A stretch of DNA of 22,918 nucleotides from CADEGZ01 sp035443705 (GTDB taxonomy: Bacteria; Pseudomonadota; Gammaproteobacteria; UBA6186; Azoamicaceae), in assembly GCA_035443705.1 (NCBI GenBank), contig DAORSV010000022.1, positions 1 to 22,918 of the forward strand, read 5' to 3'. Positions 1 through 6,785 of the stretch are shown one piece after another. Each line of letters starts with the position of its first letter. The stretch's first letter is position 1. Position numbers and translations under genes: made by a program. Under the pieces are notes generated by a model, which saw only the letters and a program-made list of their open reading frames with translations, ran no database searches and was not told where the DNA came from.

Positions 1-714
1 TAAGGGTGCCAATCTAATTGCACAACGTACTATCATCGTACCTTCGTAACCCTCAATGGTTTTCAATAGTGTTGCAAAACGTTTTGGATCTGTTTCTGCT
101 GCAAAATGTTTGCTTTTAAATACAGATAATGCGCCACGCAAATCTTGGGTTAAATCTCGATCTACACGCCCAGTCGCAACGGCATAACGAAATACTTGAC
201 CACAATTACCCATTGCGCGGTGTGCGGTTTCTATCGCACCACGTGCCTCAATACGATTTATTACTGCAAGAAGCTGGGGTGGCGTGATTTCAGCGATGGC
301 TTTTCCGCCAAGCCATGGGAATATATCTCGCTCAAGACGGCGAATAATCCGCGATCCATGATTTTCGTTCCATTTTAACGAATTTTTAACAAACCATTCT
401 CGCGCAATTATTTCAAAACTGTTTGCTGCACGACCTGCGCTAGCAGTTTTCATTATCTTACGGTGCTCGCCAGGATCGATGCCTTCAGCCAACAATTTTC
501 TTATGGTGTCTCGGCGTTCGCGGGCATCTTTTAATCCGATATCAGGGAAAACGCCTAAAGACAAACGTTTCTCTTTTCCAGTAAATCGGTATTTTAAACG
601 CCACCATTTGCCGCCGCTGGGGGCAACCTCAAGGTAAAGGCCGCGTTCATCAAATAATCGATAGGCTTTTTCCGCTGGGACGGCGTTGCGAATTTCAACA
701 TTGGTTAAAGCCAT
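1..714 (-). CDS. Tyrosine-recombinase integrase, N-terminal part (runs off left edge)
   Basis: The minus strand is open from an ATG at 714 to base 1, giving 238 codons with no stop. It begins MALTNVEIRNAVP and has the DUF4102-type arm-binding domain (about residues 1-95; GLYLEVAPSGGKWW, KRLSLGVFPD). A core-binding helical domain follows, with FEIIAREWF and HRAMGNCGQVFRYAVATG. This is the P4/CP4 family of island integrases, which recombine an island into the 3' end of a tRNA or tmRNA gene. The sequence stops at RCAIRLAPL, just before where the family carries its first catalytic Arg, so the Arg, His and Tyr catalytic residues lie outside the window and activity cannot be judged. The gene starts 162 bp from the 3' end of ssrA and reads away from it. 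Its start codon lies inside an inverted repeat, which suggests autoregulation (inference). Confidence 0.93.
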   Translation of the reverse strand, partial: MALTNVEIRNAVPAEKAYRLFDERGLYLEVAPSGGKWWRLKYRFTGKEKRLSLGVFPDIGLKDARERRDTIRKLLAEGIDPGEHRKIMKTASAGRAANSFEIIAREWFVKNSLKWNENHGSRIIRRLERDIFPWLGGKAIAEITPPQLLAVINRIEARGAIETAHRAMGNCGQVFRYAVATGRVDRDLTQDLRGALSVFKSKHFAAETDPKRFATLLKTIEGYEGTMIVRCAIRLAPL

Positions 715-764
715 TGGGGGCAACTCCCAAAACGTTATTGCACTTGCCCCCAATGTTGCCCCCA
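618..764. repeat. Four copies of a TTGCCCCCA motif around the integrase start
   Basis: The 9-mer TGGGGGCAA occurs at 618-626 and 715-723, and its complement TTGCCCCCA at 744-752 and 756-764. The copies at 712-723 and 744-755 form a perfect 12-bp inverted repeat that includes the integrase start codon; the last two copies are direct repeats 12 bp apart. Repeated short motifs between an integrase gene and its attachment site are typical of arm-type sites or of operators for integrase or excisionase. The role is inferred. Confidence 0.55.
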
Positions 765-876
765 AATTTTTAGGATGTCAAGAGATGAGAATAGCCTTGA
801 TAGGAACTGGGAAATGGATTATGTCGTTTATTTTATTAGCTTTTTAGATATTTTAGGACGTTATTGGAAAGTCAAC

Positions 877-907
877 TGGTGGAGGCGGCGGGAATTGAAC
901 CCGCGTC
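877..907 (-). other. Probable integrase attachment site (3' end of ssrA)
   Basis: The last ~30 nt of ssrA (T-arm, acceptor strand and encoded CCA) meet the presumed island at 876/877. Integrases of the neighbouring type cross over in this part of tmRNA or tRNA genes and leave a duplicated copy of it at the far end of the island. The far copy would lie left of the window, so the exact core cannot be set from here. Confidence 0.5.
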
Positions 908-1110
908 CGTAAGCACTCTACCAAAAGCTTCTACATGCGTATCCCAATTTTTTATTTAACTACTAGCAACCCGATGGGCATGAATAAACTAGCAGCGAGC
1001 TCGATTTGTCTTAGCAGCTACCCTCGAACACTGTAACTGAGCGTCTTGTGATAATCGACTCCTGATCCCCAACCGCACAAGCACGAACTGGTCAGAAGGC
1101 AATCTACTGG

Positions 1111-1146
1111 TTATTAAGCAGCGATTGCGATTTGGTCTTCATTGGC
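1111..1146 (-). other. tmRNA tag-peptide reading frame
   Basis: Within ssrA the minus-strand codons from 1146 read A-N-E-D-Q-I-A-I-A-A followed by TAA TAA. The resume codon GCC is preceded by TAATT, comparable to TAGTC before GCA in E. coli. The hydrophobic Ala-Ala end is what ClpXP and related proteases recognise. The resume codon is assigned by analogy; the end of the frame is clear. Confidence 0.75.
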
Positions 1147-1254
1147 AATTATATGCCTGCAGCTAATTTTTACGAGATTAAGCTACCTGCTCGGCATGCA
1201 CTTAGGGCTTTGCAACCCACGTCGAACCCAGGTCGCCCCCGAGTTACAGTGTCT

Positions 1255-1260
1255 ATTGTA
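1255..1260 (-). promoter_or_regulatory. Probable ssrA -10 box
   Basis: TACAAT reads on the minus strand 14 bases upstream of the mature tmRNA 5' end. This matches sigma70 -10 in five of six bases. No convincing -35 lies 16-18 bp further upstream. Confidence 0.5.
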
Positions 1261-1326
1261 GAGGAATCCTAACTAAAAGGATAGAGTGTGAGGGATTGCT
1301 CATCATGCTACCGCCGCTTAAAGAGA

Positions 1327-2196
1327 CTACTCAGTCAAAACAGTACGTACCCCCAAACTATAATCCCGCGGCTGCAAAGACAACTGTGTCGTAACACGAT
1401 CGGCAATCTCTCGATATAATGCTGAGATCTCGCCTTCGGGATCCGAAACCAGCGTCGGTTTTCCAACATCTGCTTCCGCACAAATCCTTTTATCTAAAGG
1501 TAATTTTCCCAATAATGGCACCTCAAATTGTGCAGCCAACTTGCCACCACCTTCACTGCCAAAAATAGATTCTGAGTGACCACAGTGCGTACAAATGTGT
1601 ATCCCCATGTTTTCTACAACACCCAATATTGTAATGCCAAGCTTTCTAAACATCAGCAACGCTTTTTTTGCATCTAAGAGTGCGACTTCTTGTGGCGTTG
1701 TGACAATAACCACGCCAGAAACGGGTATTTTTTGGGCTAAGGTTAATTGAATATCGCCTGTGCCCGGTGGCAAATCTACAATTAAATAATCGAGATTATC
1801 CCAGGCTGTCTCCATTAACAATTGCTGCAATGCACTACTCACCATAGGACCACGCCAAACCATGGGCGCATCTGGATCTGCTAGGTATCCCATAGACATC
1901 GATTGCAAACCATATTGTAGAACAGGATCTAAACGTTTCCCTGCGCGATCTTTTTGCATCGCTGGTTTTTGCATTTTTGTATTTAATAACAACGGTTGAC
2001 TGGGTCCATAGATATCTGCATCTAATATGCCAACTCGCGCGCCTGCTTTAGAAATTGCTAAAGCAAGATTGATTGCTGTTGTTGATTTGCCAACGCCCCC
2101 TTTACCAGAACCAATAGCGATAATATTTTTAATCCCAGGAATCGGTTTAAGGCCATTTTGACATATATGTTGTTTTGCTTTCTTTTTTTCTTGCAT
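1327..2196 (-). CDS. mrp: Mrp/ApbC-family iron-sulfur carrier ATPase (short form)
   Basis: A 289-residue P-loop ATPase of the Mrp/NBP35 family, which holds and transfers Fe-S clusters in the cytoplasm. The deviant Walker A GKGGVGKST is at residues 31-39, followed by GILDADIYGPSQP and the DLPPGTGDIQL segment. The CxxC that binds the bridging cluster (C202, C205) is present. The N-terminal DUF59/MIP18-type domain of ~80-90 residues found in many bacterial Mrp proteins is missing. An in-frame TAA lies two codons before the ATG in the sequence right of the scaffold gap, so the short form appears genuine. The ATG sits next to that gap in a 55-bp stretch repeated on both sides. A small unknown gene lies upstream on the same strand, and metG is divergent beyond it. 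Confidence 0.93.
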   Translation of the reverse strand: MQEKKKAKQHICQNGLKPIPGIKNIIAIGSGKGGVGKSTTAINLALAISKAGARVGILDADIYGPSQPLLLNTKMQKPAMQKDRAGKRLDPVLQYGLQSMSMGYLADPDAPMVWRGPMVSSALQQLLMETAWDNLDYLIVDLPPGTGDIQLTLAQKIPVSGVVIVTTPQEVALLDAKKALLMFRKLGITILGVVENMGIHICTHCGHSESIFGSEGGGKLAAQFEVPLLGKLPLDKRICAEADVGKPTLVSDPEGEISALYREIADRVTTQLSLQPRDYSLGVRTVLTE

Positions 2197-2353
2197 ATNN
2201 NNNNNNNNNNNNNNNNNNNNNNNNNNNNNNNNNNNNNNNNNNNNNNNNNNNNNNNNNNNNNNNNNNNNNNNNNNNNNNNNNNNNNNNNNNNNNNNNNNGG
2301 TTTAAGGCCATTTTGACATATATGTTGTTTTGCTTTCTTTTTTTCTTGCATAT
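2144..2353. other. Scaffold gap (N at 2199-2298) flanked by a duplicated 55-bp contig end
   Basis: The 55 bases at 2144-2198 are identical to those at 2299-2353, and exactly 100 N separate them. Both copies carry the mrp start codon. This is what two overlapping contigs look like when joined with a fixed-size gap instead of being merged. The true sequence probably has one copy and no gap, which places 2354 directly upstream of mrp. Confidence 0.85.
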
Positions 2354-2410
2354 TTTATACTTGAATCTAAAGCTCACTCAAATTTGAATTCTACCATGCC
2401 TTATCTCGCT

Positions 2411-2677
2411 TCAGACAACGGATTTTGCTGGATTTTCTAAAATATATAAGGCGGAAATAATTTCATCTTCTAACTTTTCGTCAGTTTCATCTTGATTTGA
2501 ATGCATATTTTCTTCTTCAGCAACACGTCTCAGTTGAATATCATACTGCCAGGTTTGTAACGCACGAATTTTCTGCTCTCGCGTCAGCGTGATTTTGGCA
2601 TCTTTCAAGATTTCTTCTGGTTTTTTAAACACACTGGCCGGGTTAAAAATAGCTCTGTCGACACTCACTGGACTCAT
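2411..2677 (-). CDS. Small conserved protein of unknown function (88 aa)
   Basis: An 88-residue acidic protein starting MSPVSVDRAIF. Its core has a PEEILKD segment, then LTREQKIRALQTW, then RRVAEEENM. From memory this matches a widespread family of short proteobacterial proteins with the layout (F/V)xxPxxVxxDxxLxxxxKxxxLxxWxxDxxxLxVAxxEnM. No function is established that I can name. The frame could open 14 codons earlier, at 2719. The start at 2677 is preferred because GGAGG lies 7 nt upstream of it and nothing similar precedes 2719. It lies upstream of mrp on the same strand, about 60 bp away once the scaffold gap is collapsed, so co-transcription is plausible. Confidence 0.75.
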   Translation of the reverse strand: MSPVSVDRAIFNPASVFKKPEEILKDAKITLTREQKIRALQTWQYDIQLRRVAEEENMHSNQDETDEKLEDEIISALYILENPAKSVV

Positions 2678-2684
2678 GTACGTA

Positions 2685-2689
2685 CCTCC
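2685..2689 (-). promoter_or_regulatory. Ribosome binding site that sets the start of the 88-aa protein
   Basis: GGAGG reads on the minus strand at 2689-2685, with a 7-nt spacer to the ATG at 2677. It favours that start over the in-frame ATG at 2719. Confidence 0.7.
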
Positions 2690-2837
2690 GATTAACCCCG
2701 TCAACACAGAAGTCGACATCTACGGTGCTTTGCTTAAGTTTAGACCAGAAAATAAGATTTATGTTAACCTAACAAATTGAGGAAATACCTGTAGAGGTAG
2801 AGCTTTGTATCGAGCCTTTATTCTATGAGTGAGTTAT

Positions 2838-4607
2838 ATGTCAAATAATATGCGGAAAATTCTAGTAACAGCAGCTCTGCCTTACGCCAATGGGCCTCTC
2901 CATTTGGGGCATATGGTCGAATATATCCAACCGGATATTTGGGTACGCTTTCAACGATTAATCGGCAATACCTGCCACTTTGTGTGCGGCGATGATGCGC
3001 ATGGCACGCCGATTATGTTACGTGCAGAAAAAGAAAATATGACACCCGAAGCACTAATCGCAAAATCTTACACAGAACATACGGCTGATCTAGAAGCATT
3101 TAATATCTCGTTTGACAATTTTTACACCACACATTCTCCAGAAAATAAAGCGCTTGCAACAGAGATTTATCAAAAATTATTGGCAGGTAGCGATATTACA
3201 AAACGTACCATCAAACAAGCCTTTGATCCTATCAAAAATTTATTTTTACCGGATCGCTATGTTAAAGGCGAGTGCCCAAAATGTGGTGCACAGGATCAAT
3301 ATGGCGACAGTTGCGAACAATGTGGCGCAACTTACAGCCCCATTGAACTGAAAAACCCTATTTCTGTTATTTCGGGGGCAACACCCATCGAAAAAGAATC
3401 AGAACATTATTTCTTTTGTTTAGATCACTACGAAGCATTTTTAAAAGAATGGACTAAAAATGGTCATCTACAACCCGAAGTTACTAAAAAATTGGCAGAA
3501 TGGTTTACATCCGGGTTACAACAATGGGATATTTCACGCGATGCACCTTATTTTGGATTTGAAATACCCAACGCTCCTGGCAAGTATTTTTATGTGTGGT
3601 TAGATGCGCCTATTGGTTACATGGCCAGCTTCAAAAATTTGTGCAACAAAAATTCTACACTTTCTTTTGAGGAATATTGGAGCAAAGACAGTGCGACTGA
3701 ACTTTATCACTTTATCGGCAAAGATATTGTTTATTTTCACGCGCTTTTTTGGCCCGCCGTTTTAACTGCCAGTGGATTTCGAACACCAACCAATATTTTT
3801 GTGCATGGATTCTTAACCATTAACGGACAAAAAATGTCTAAATCACGCGGTACGTTTATTAATGCTCGGACTTATTTAGATCATCTCAACCCGGAATATT
3901 TACGTTATTATTTTGCGAGTAAATTAGGTACAGGTATTGATGATATTGATTTCCACATGGAAGATTTTGTGGCGAGAATAAATTCGGACCTCGTCGGAAA
4001 ATTAGTCAATATCGCCAGTCGCTGTGCGGGTTTTATCACAACACNNNNNNNNNNNNNNNNNNNNNNNNNNNNNNNNNNNNNNNNNNNNNNNNNNNNNNNN
4101 NNNNNNNNNNNNNNNNNNNNNNNNNNNNNNNNNNNNNNNNNNNNCATTCAACCCTTTCAACCCCTATTACACCGTATTGAACTAAAAGAGGTTATTGCTA
4201 TGTCTGAAGCTTCCAAAACAGTTTTATCTGAAAACACGCCTAAACCCGTTATATTACCTACAGTGACAAACCCAGAGCGAGAATTCATCTCCATTGAGGA
4301 CTTTGCAAAAGTAGATTTGCGAATTGCAAAAATCGTTAATGCAGAGCATGTTGCAGAAGCACAAAAATTACTCAAGCTAACCGTAGATCTCGGCAATGAA
4401 ACACGACAAATTTTTGCAGGTATTAAAGACGCTTACGAGCCAGAAACTTTAATCGGAAAACTCACCGTTGTCGTTGCCAATTTAGCCCCTCGAAAAATGC
4501 GTTTTGGTGTTTCTGAAGGCATGGTTTTAGCAGCAGGACCAGGTGGTCGTGATCTCTGGATATTAGAGCCACATGTAGGTGCAGAACCTGGCATGCGCGT
4601 TAAATAA
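2838..4607 (+). CDS. metG: Methionyl-tRNA synthetase (interrupted by scaffold gap)
   Basis: Class I synthetase that charges tRNA-Met. The product begins MSNNMRKILVTAALPYANG. HLGH is at residues 22-25 and KMSKS at 332-336, the latter as in E. coli MetRS. Between them is a zinc knuckle with two CxxC pairs (CPKC, CEQC). The C-terminal ~100 residues are the EMAP/Trbp111-like tRNA-binding domain (FAKVDLRIAKIVNAE, ANLAPRKMRFGVSEGM). The anticodon-binding helical domain is mostly lost in 100 N at 4045-4144. By comparison with E. coli about 120 residues are missing, so the real gap is nearer 360 nt; the open frame across the N run is fortuitous. A GTG at 2829 and ATGs at 2838 and 2850 are possible starts; 2838 is chosen for its fit to the family. 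rnfB-like follows after 5 nt. Confidence 0.96.
   Translation: MSNNMRKILVTAALPYANGPLHLGHMVEYIQPDIWVRFQRLIGNTCHFVCGDDAHGTPIMLRAEKENMTPEALIAKSYTEHTADLEAFNISFDNFYTTHSPENKALATEIYQKLLAGSDITKRTIKQAFDPIKNLFLPDRYVKGECPKCGAQDQYGDSCEQCGATYSPIELKNPISVISGATPIEKESEHYFFCLDHYEAFLKEWTKNGHLQPEVTKKLAEWFTSGLQQWDISRDAPYFGFEIPNAPGKYFYVWLDAPIGYMASFKNLCNKNSTLSFEEYWSKDSATELYHFIGKDIVYFHALFWPAVLTASGFRTPTNIFVHGFLTINGQKMSKSRGTFINARTYLDHLNPEYLRYYFASKLGTGIDDIDFHMEDFVARINSDLVGKLVNIASRCAGFITTXXXXXXXXXXXXXXXXXXXXXXXXXXXXXXXXXXIQPFQPLLHRIELKEVIAMSEASKTVLSENTPKPVILPTVTNPEREFISIEDFAKVDLRIAKIVNAEHVAEAQKLLKLTVDLGNETRQIFAGIKDAYEPETLIGKLTVVVANLAPRKMRFGVSEGMVLAAGPGGRDLWILEPHVGAEPGMRVK
4045..4144. other. Scaffold gap of 100 N inside metG
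   Basis: Exactly 100 N, so a placeholder length. The flanks share no duplicated sequence, unlike the first gap. Protein length comparison suggests roughly 360 nt are really missing. Confidence 0.95.
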
Positions 4608-4612
4608 GCACA

Positions 4613-5008
4613 ATGCAACTAGCCGTTATTAGAGAAGCGGAATGTGTAGGGTGCACCAAATGTATTAGTGCATGTCCTGTGGATGCGATCATTGGGGCTG
4701 CACAATTTCTACACACCGTTATCATGGATGAATGTATTGGATGCGGACTTTGTGTAGCCCCCTGCCCCATGAATTGCATCGATATGATACAAACCCAGAT
4801 TGAACCGAGCAGTACAGAGAAAATAGAACGCGGCACCAAAGCCAAAAAGCGTTATCAGGCACGACAAAATCGTTTAATTTCAGAAGAACAACCCAAGCTC
4901 CCTACCTACGCTGATCAGCAACAAAAACAACATATCAGAGCAGAAATTAGTGCTGCAGTTATGCGCATACAAGAAAAACGTGCGCTCAAAAAAAACGAGG
5001 AAGACTAG
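4613..5008 (+). CDS. RnfB-like two-[4Fe-4S] ferredoxin, lacking the membrane anchor
   Basis: A 131-residue protein whose first ~58 residues match the ferredoxin domain of RnfB/RsxB. Cluster-binding cysteines are C11, C14, C17, C21 and C41, C44, C47, C51. The conserved CIxCPVDAIIGA and CPMNCIDM segments are clear. Full RnfB has an N-terminal membrane helix and another cluster domain; both are absent, and no such sequence is coded upstream because metG ends 5 nt before the ATG. The rest is a basic and Gln-rich tail, probably helical. No rnfA, C, D, G or E lies nearby. nth begins 5 nt after the stop, as rnf and nth adjoin in E. coli. It is probably a soluble electron carrier, perhaps supporting Fe-S enzymes such as Nth (inference). 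Confidence 0.88.
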   Translation: MQLAVIREAECVGCTKCISACPVDAIIGAAQFLHTVIMDECIGCGLCVAPCPMNCIDMIQTQIEPSSTEKIERGTKAKKRYQARQNRLISEEQPKLPTYADQQQKQHIRAEISAAVMRIQEKRALKKNEED

Positions 5009-5013
5009 CGGAA

Positions 5014-5649
5014 ATGAACGTCAAGCAACGCACAGAAATTTTTAAACGATTTCAAGCACAAAACCCCTCTCCTATTACCGAATTAAAATATAATTCAGAA
5101 TTCGAATTGTTAATTTCTGTTATTTTATCTGCCCAAGCAACCGATATCAGTGTTAACAAAGCCACTGAAAAACTTTTTATTATTGCAAACACGCCCAAGG
5201 CTATTCTGGCATTAGGTGAAGAAAAATTAAAAAATGCCATCAAAACGATTGGACTCTATAATACCAAAGCAAAAAATATTCTCAAGACCTGTGAAATTTT
5301 GATAAAAAACTTTGATTCAAAAGTTCCGGATAATCGAGAGGCATTGGAAAGTTTGCCAGGAGTTGGGCGAAAAACCGCCAATGTTATTTTAAATACCGCT
5401 TTTGGACACGCTACTCTTGCGGTAGATACGCACATTTTTCGCGTTGCGAACAGAACGGGTTTGGCTCCTGGCAAAACACCGCGAATTGTTGAAGATCAGT
5501 TATTAAAAGTTATCCCTCAGCTTTTCCTTAAAGATGCGCACCATTGGTTAGTCCTGCATGGACGATATATCTGTGTTGCACGAAAACCAAAATGCGAGCA
5601 ATGTCTTATTCGTGATTTGTGCGAATACCCGAATAAATCTCTTTCCTGA
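5014..5649 (+). CDS. nth: Endonuclease III
   Basis: DNA glycosylase/AP lyase of base-excision repair that removes oxidised pyrimidines. The 211 residues equal the E. coli length. The helix-hairpin-helix LPGVGRKTAN carries catalytic Lys120, and Asp138 sits in AVDTHIFRVANR. The [4Fe-4S] ligands C187, C194, C197, C203 (C-x6-C-x2-C-x5-C) are at the E. coli positions. A GCGGAA element precedes the ATG. It follows the rnfB-like gene by 5 nt and probably closes the metG-rnfB-nth unit, since a hairpin overlaps its stop codon. Confidence 0.98.
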   Translation: MNVKQRTEIFKRFQAQNPSPITELKYNSEFELLISVILSAQATDISVNKATEKLFIIANTPKAILALGEEKLKNAIKTIGLYNTKAKNILKTCEILIKNFDSKVPDNREALESLPGVGRKTANVILNTAFGHATLAVDTHIFRVANRTGLAPGKTPRIVEDQLLKVIPQLFLKDAHHWLVLHGRYICVARKPKCEQCLIRDLCEYPNKSLS

Positions 5650-5680
5650 CCCTCACCCGCACTGATGAGGGTCCGTTATT
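5648..5680 (+). terminator. Possible terminator after nth
   Basis: GACCCTCA (5648-5655) and TGAGGGTC (5666-5673) form a perfect 8-bp stem with a 10-nt loop, starting within the nth stop codon. Only a broken T tract (cgttattta) follows, so intrinsic termination may be weak. Confidence 0.5.
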
Positions 5681-5701
5681 TATACTCCGTTATCTATCGG
5701 A

Positions 5702-5730
5702 TTGTTCTCATGCTTTATTTCTTTTTTAAT
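5702..5730 (+). promoter_or_regulatory. Possible promoter of the coiled-coil gene
   Basis: TTGTTC (5702-5707) and TTTAAT (5725-5730) are separated by 17 bp. The -10 matches five of six bases and the -35 three of six. A 7-bp hairpin, AACGCAA/TTGCGTT with a 5-base A loop, lies downstream at 5756-5774 in the leader, without a T tract. Confidence 0.3.
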
Positions 5731-5829
5731 AACCCTGTCACAAGGACATCGTAATAACGCAAAAAAATTGCGTTGCAAACGATAACGCCATGGATGGTTT
5801 TTTTATTTTCAACAATGGAGAAATAGGTT

Positions 5830-6642
5830 ATGAAAAAGACACCAAAAGCGAAAACGCCAAAAAAAGACGAAGCACATAAAAAATCCTGTAAGCTTCAGAA
5901 CGAGCTTGAGTGCATCACAAAAGATTTTGCTTTAGACTTAAAATCTTGGGGAGAATCCTTAACTGTACTGGGTGTCAATATCGATAAAATCGATAAAGTC
6001 ATTCAAAAAACGACAACCATGCCTCCTCAAGAATTATCAAAAGAATTCTCAGATACGCAATTAAAACTCGATAGAATTAAGGCAAAAATGGAGGCACAAC
6101 AAAAAAATTTTAATGCGTTTCAAACTAAGTTTGAAAAAACATTGGCTGAACCACTCAAAACAGGTATTTTCAATGGGTTAGTAGAAGACATGCTCAAAGA
6201 AACGCGTGAAAACATTGAAACAATACAAGCAGGTATTGCCGCGAATACGCAAGCTTTGAATGCAGTCGTTGAAAAAAGCATGGAATACACGCGAAAACTT
6301 ATTTTCTTGGAAGAAAGTGTGACTAAAATTTGTCTACCTGACGAAATGGAGAGAACCGATAAACTCAATGATCATTTGATGAAACGCTTAAACGCTCTGT
6401 GCGAAATGACTGCGCCAACACAGCTTCCAAATGCAGTGTCAAAAGAAGCGTTTTTGCCTGTCGATCCAGGTCTAGCAAAGTCCTTTTCACATCTCTATGC
6501 CGAGCATAAACATGGAAAAGCACTATTGAAACGCATTCAACAAAACATGCGTATTCCCCTACCATCAGAAGAAAACGCAGTACAACTGGAGAGCCATAGC
6601 GGTAGCGGTAACAGTCAACCAAAAGTGAGTGGACTACATTAA
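5830..6642 (+). CDS. Unrecognised coiled-coil protein (270 aa)
   Basis: I do not recognise this protein. GGAG lies 9-12 nt before the ATG, in gttatg context. The first ~20 residues are very Lys-rich (MKKTPKAKTPKKDEAHKKS). Residues ~20-200 look almost wholly helical, with heptad-like spacing, for example ELSKEFSDTQLKLDRIKAKM and NIETIQAGIAANTQALN. There are no membrane segments and no signal peptide. The last ~40 residues are low in structure and rich in Ser, Gly and Asn. A promoter-like element before it and a hairpin terminator after it make it monocistronic. Cytosolic coiled-coil orphans with basic N-termini and disordered tails are common among intracellular-pathogen effectors, but also among structural or phasin-like proteins. 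No motif decides between these. Confidence 0.8.
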   Translation: MKKTPKAKTPKKDEAHKKSCKLQNELECITKDFALDLKSWGESLTVLGVNIDKIDKVIQKTTTMPPQELSKEFSDTQLKLDRIKAKMEAQQKNFNAFQTKFEKTLAEPLKTGIFNGLVEDMLKETRENIETIQAGIAANTQALNAVVEKSMEYTRKLIFLEESVTKICLPDEMERTDKLNDHLMKRLNALCEMTAPTQLPNAVSKEAFLPVDPGLAKSFSHLYAEHKHGKALLKRIQQNMRIPLPSEENAVQLESHSGSGNSQPKVSGLH

Positions 6643-6648
6643 GCCAAT

Positions 6649-6682
6649 AGGAGCGGATCTCTGTGTCCGCTCTTCTTGCTTT
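6649..6682 (+). terminator. Intrinsic terminator after the coiled-coil gene
   Basis: GAGCGGA (6651-6657) pairs with TCCGCTC (6666-6672) across an 8-nt loop; two further pairs including a G-T extend the stem. TTCTTGCTTT follows. It starts only a few bases after the stop codon. Confidence 0.65.
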
Positions 6683-6785
6683 ATAGAGATTGCGCTGGAG
6701 TTAATAAATTAACTTATTGAATTATAGGGGTTCTTTAACCTAAACTACTAACGTTACAGCAAACGAATAGGATGCCAATTTACCC

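Larger units (their letters stand above)
877..1240 (-). ncRNA. ssrA: Transfer-messenger RNA (tmRNA)
   Basis: The minus strand from 1240 begins GGGGGCGACCTGGGTTCGAC, the usual tmRNA 5' end. At 877 it finishes with a T-arm (GCGGG-TTCAATT-CCCGC) and CCTCCACCA with CCA encoded. The 5' GGGGGCG and 3' CGCCTCC strands give a 7-bp acceptor stem with one G-U pair. The length, 364 nt, fits one-piece tmRNA. It contains a short reading frame closed by a double TAA. tmRNA with SmpB rescues stalled ribosomes and tags the unfinished protein for proteolysis. The gene is single-piece, not the permuted two-piece form of alphaproteobacteria. Its 3' end abuts an integrase gene. Confidence 0.96.

Noticed and set aside
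196..378. A 60-codon plus-strand open frame at the left edge
   Set aside because: It lies antisense inside the integrase frame, has no ribosome site and no family resemblance.
2144..2353. A biological direct repeat of 55 bp at the start of mrp
   Set aside because: Exact identity at both contig ends around a fixed 100-N gap points to assembly overlap, not a real repeat.
2058..2387. Open frames running through the first N gap
   Set aside because: They are created by the N run and the duplicated 55-bp contig end.
6700..6713. GTTAAT-AA-ATTAAC inverted repeat upstream of the lssY-like gene as an operator
   Set aside because: It is short, very AT-rich and of a kind expected by chance; no regulator gene is nearby.
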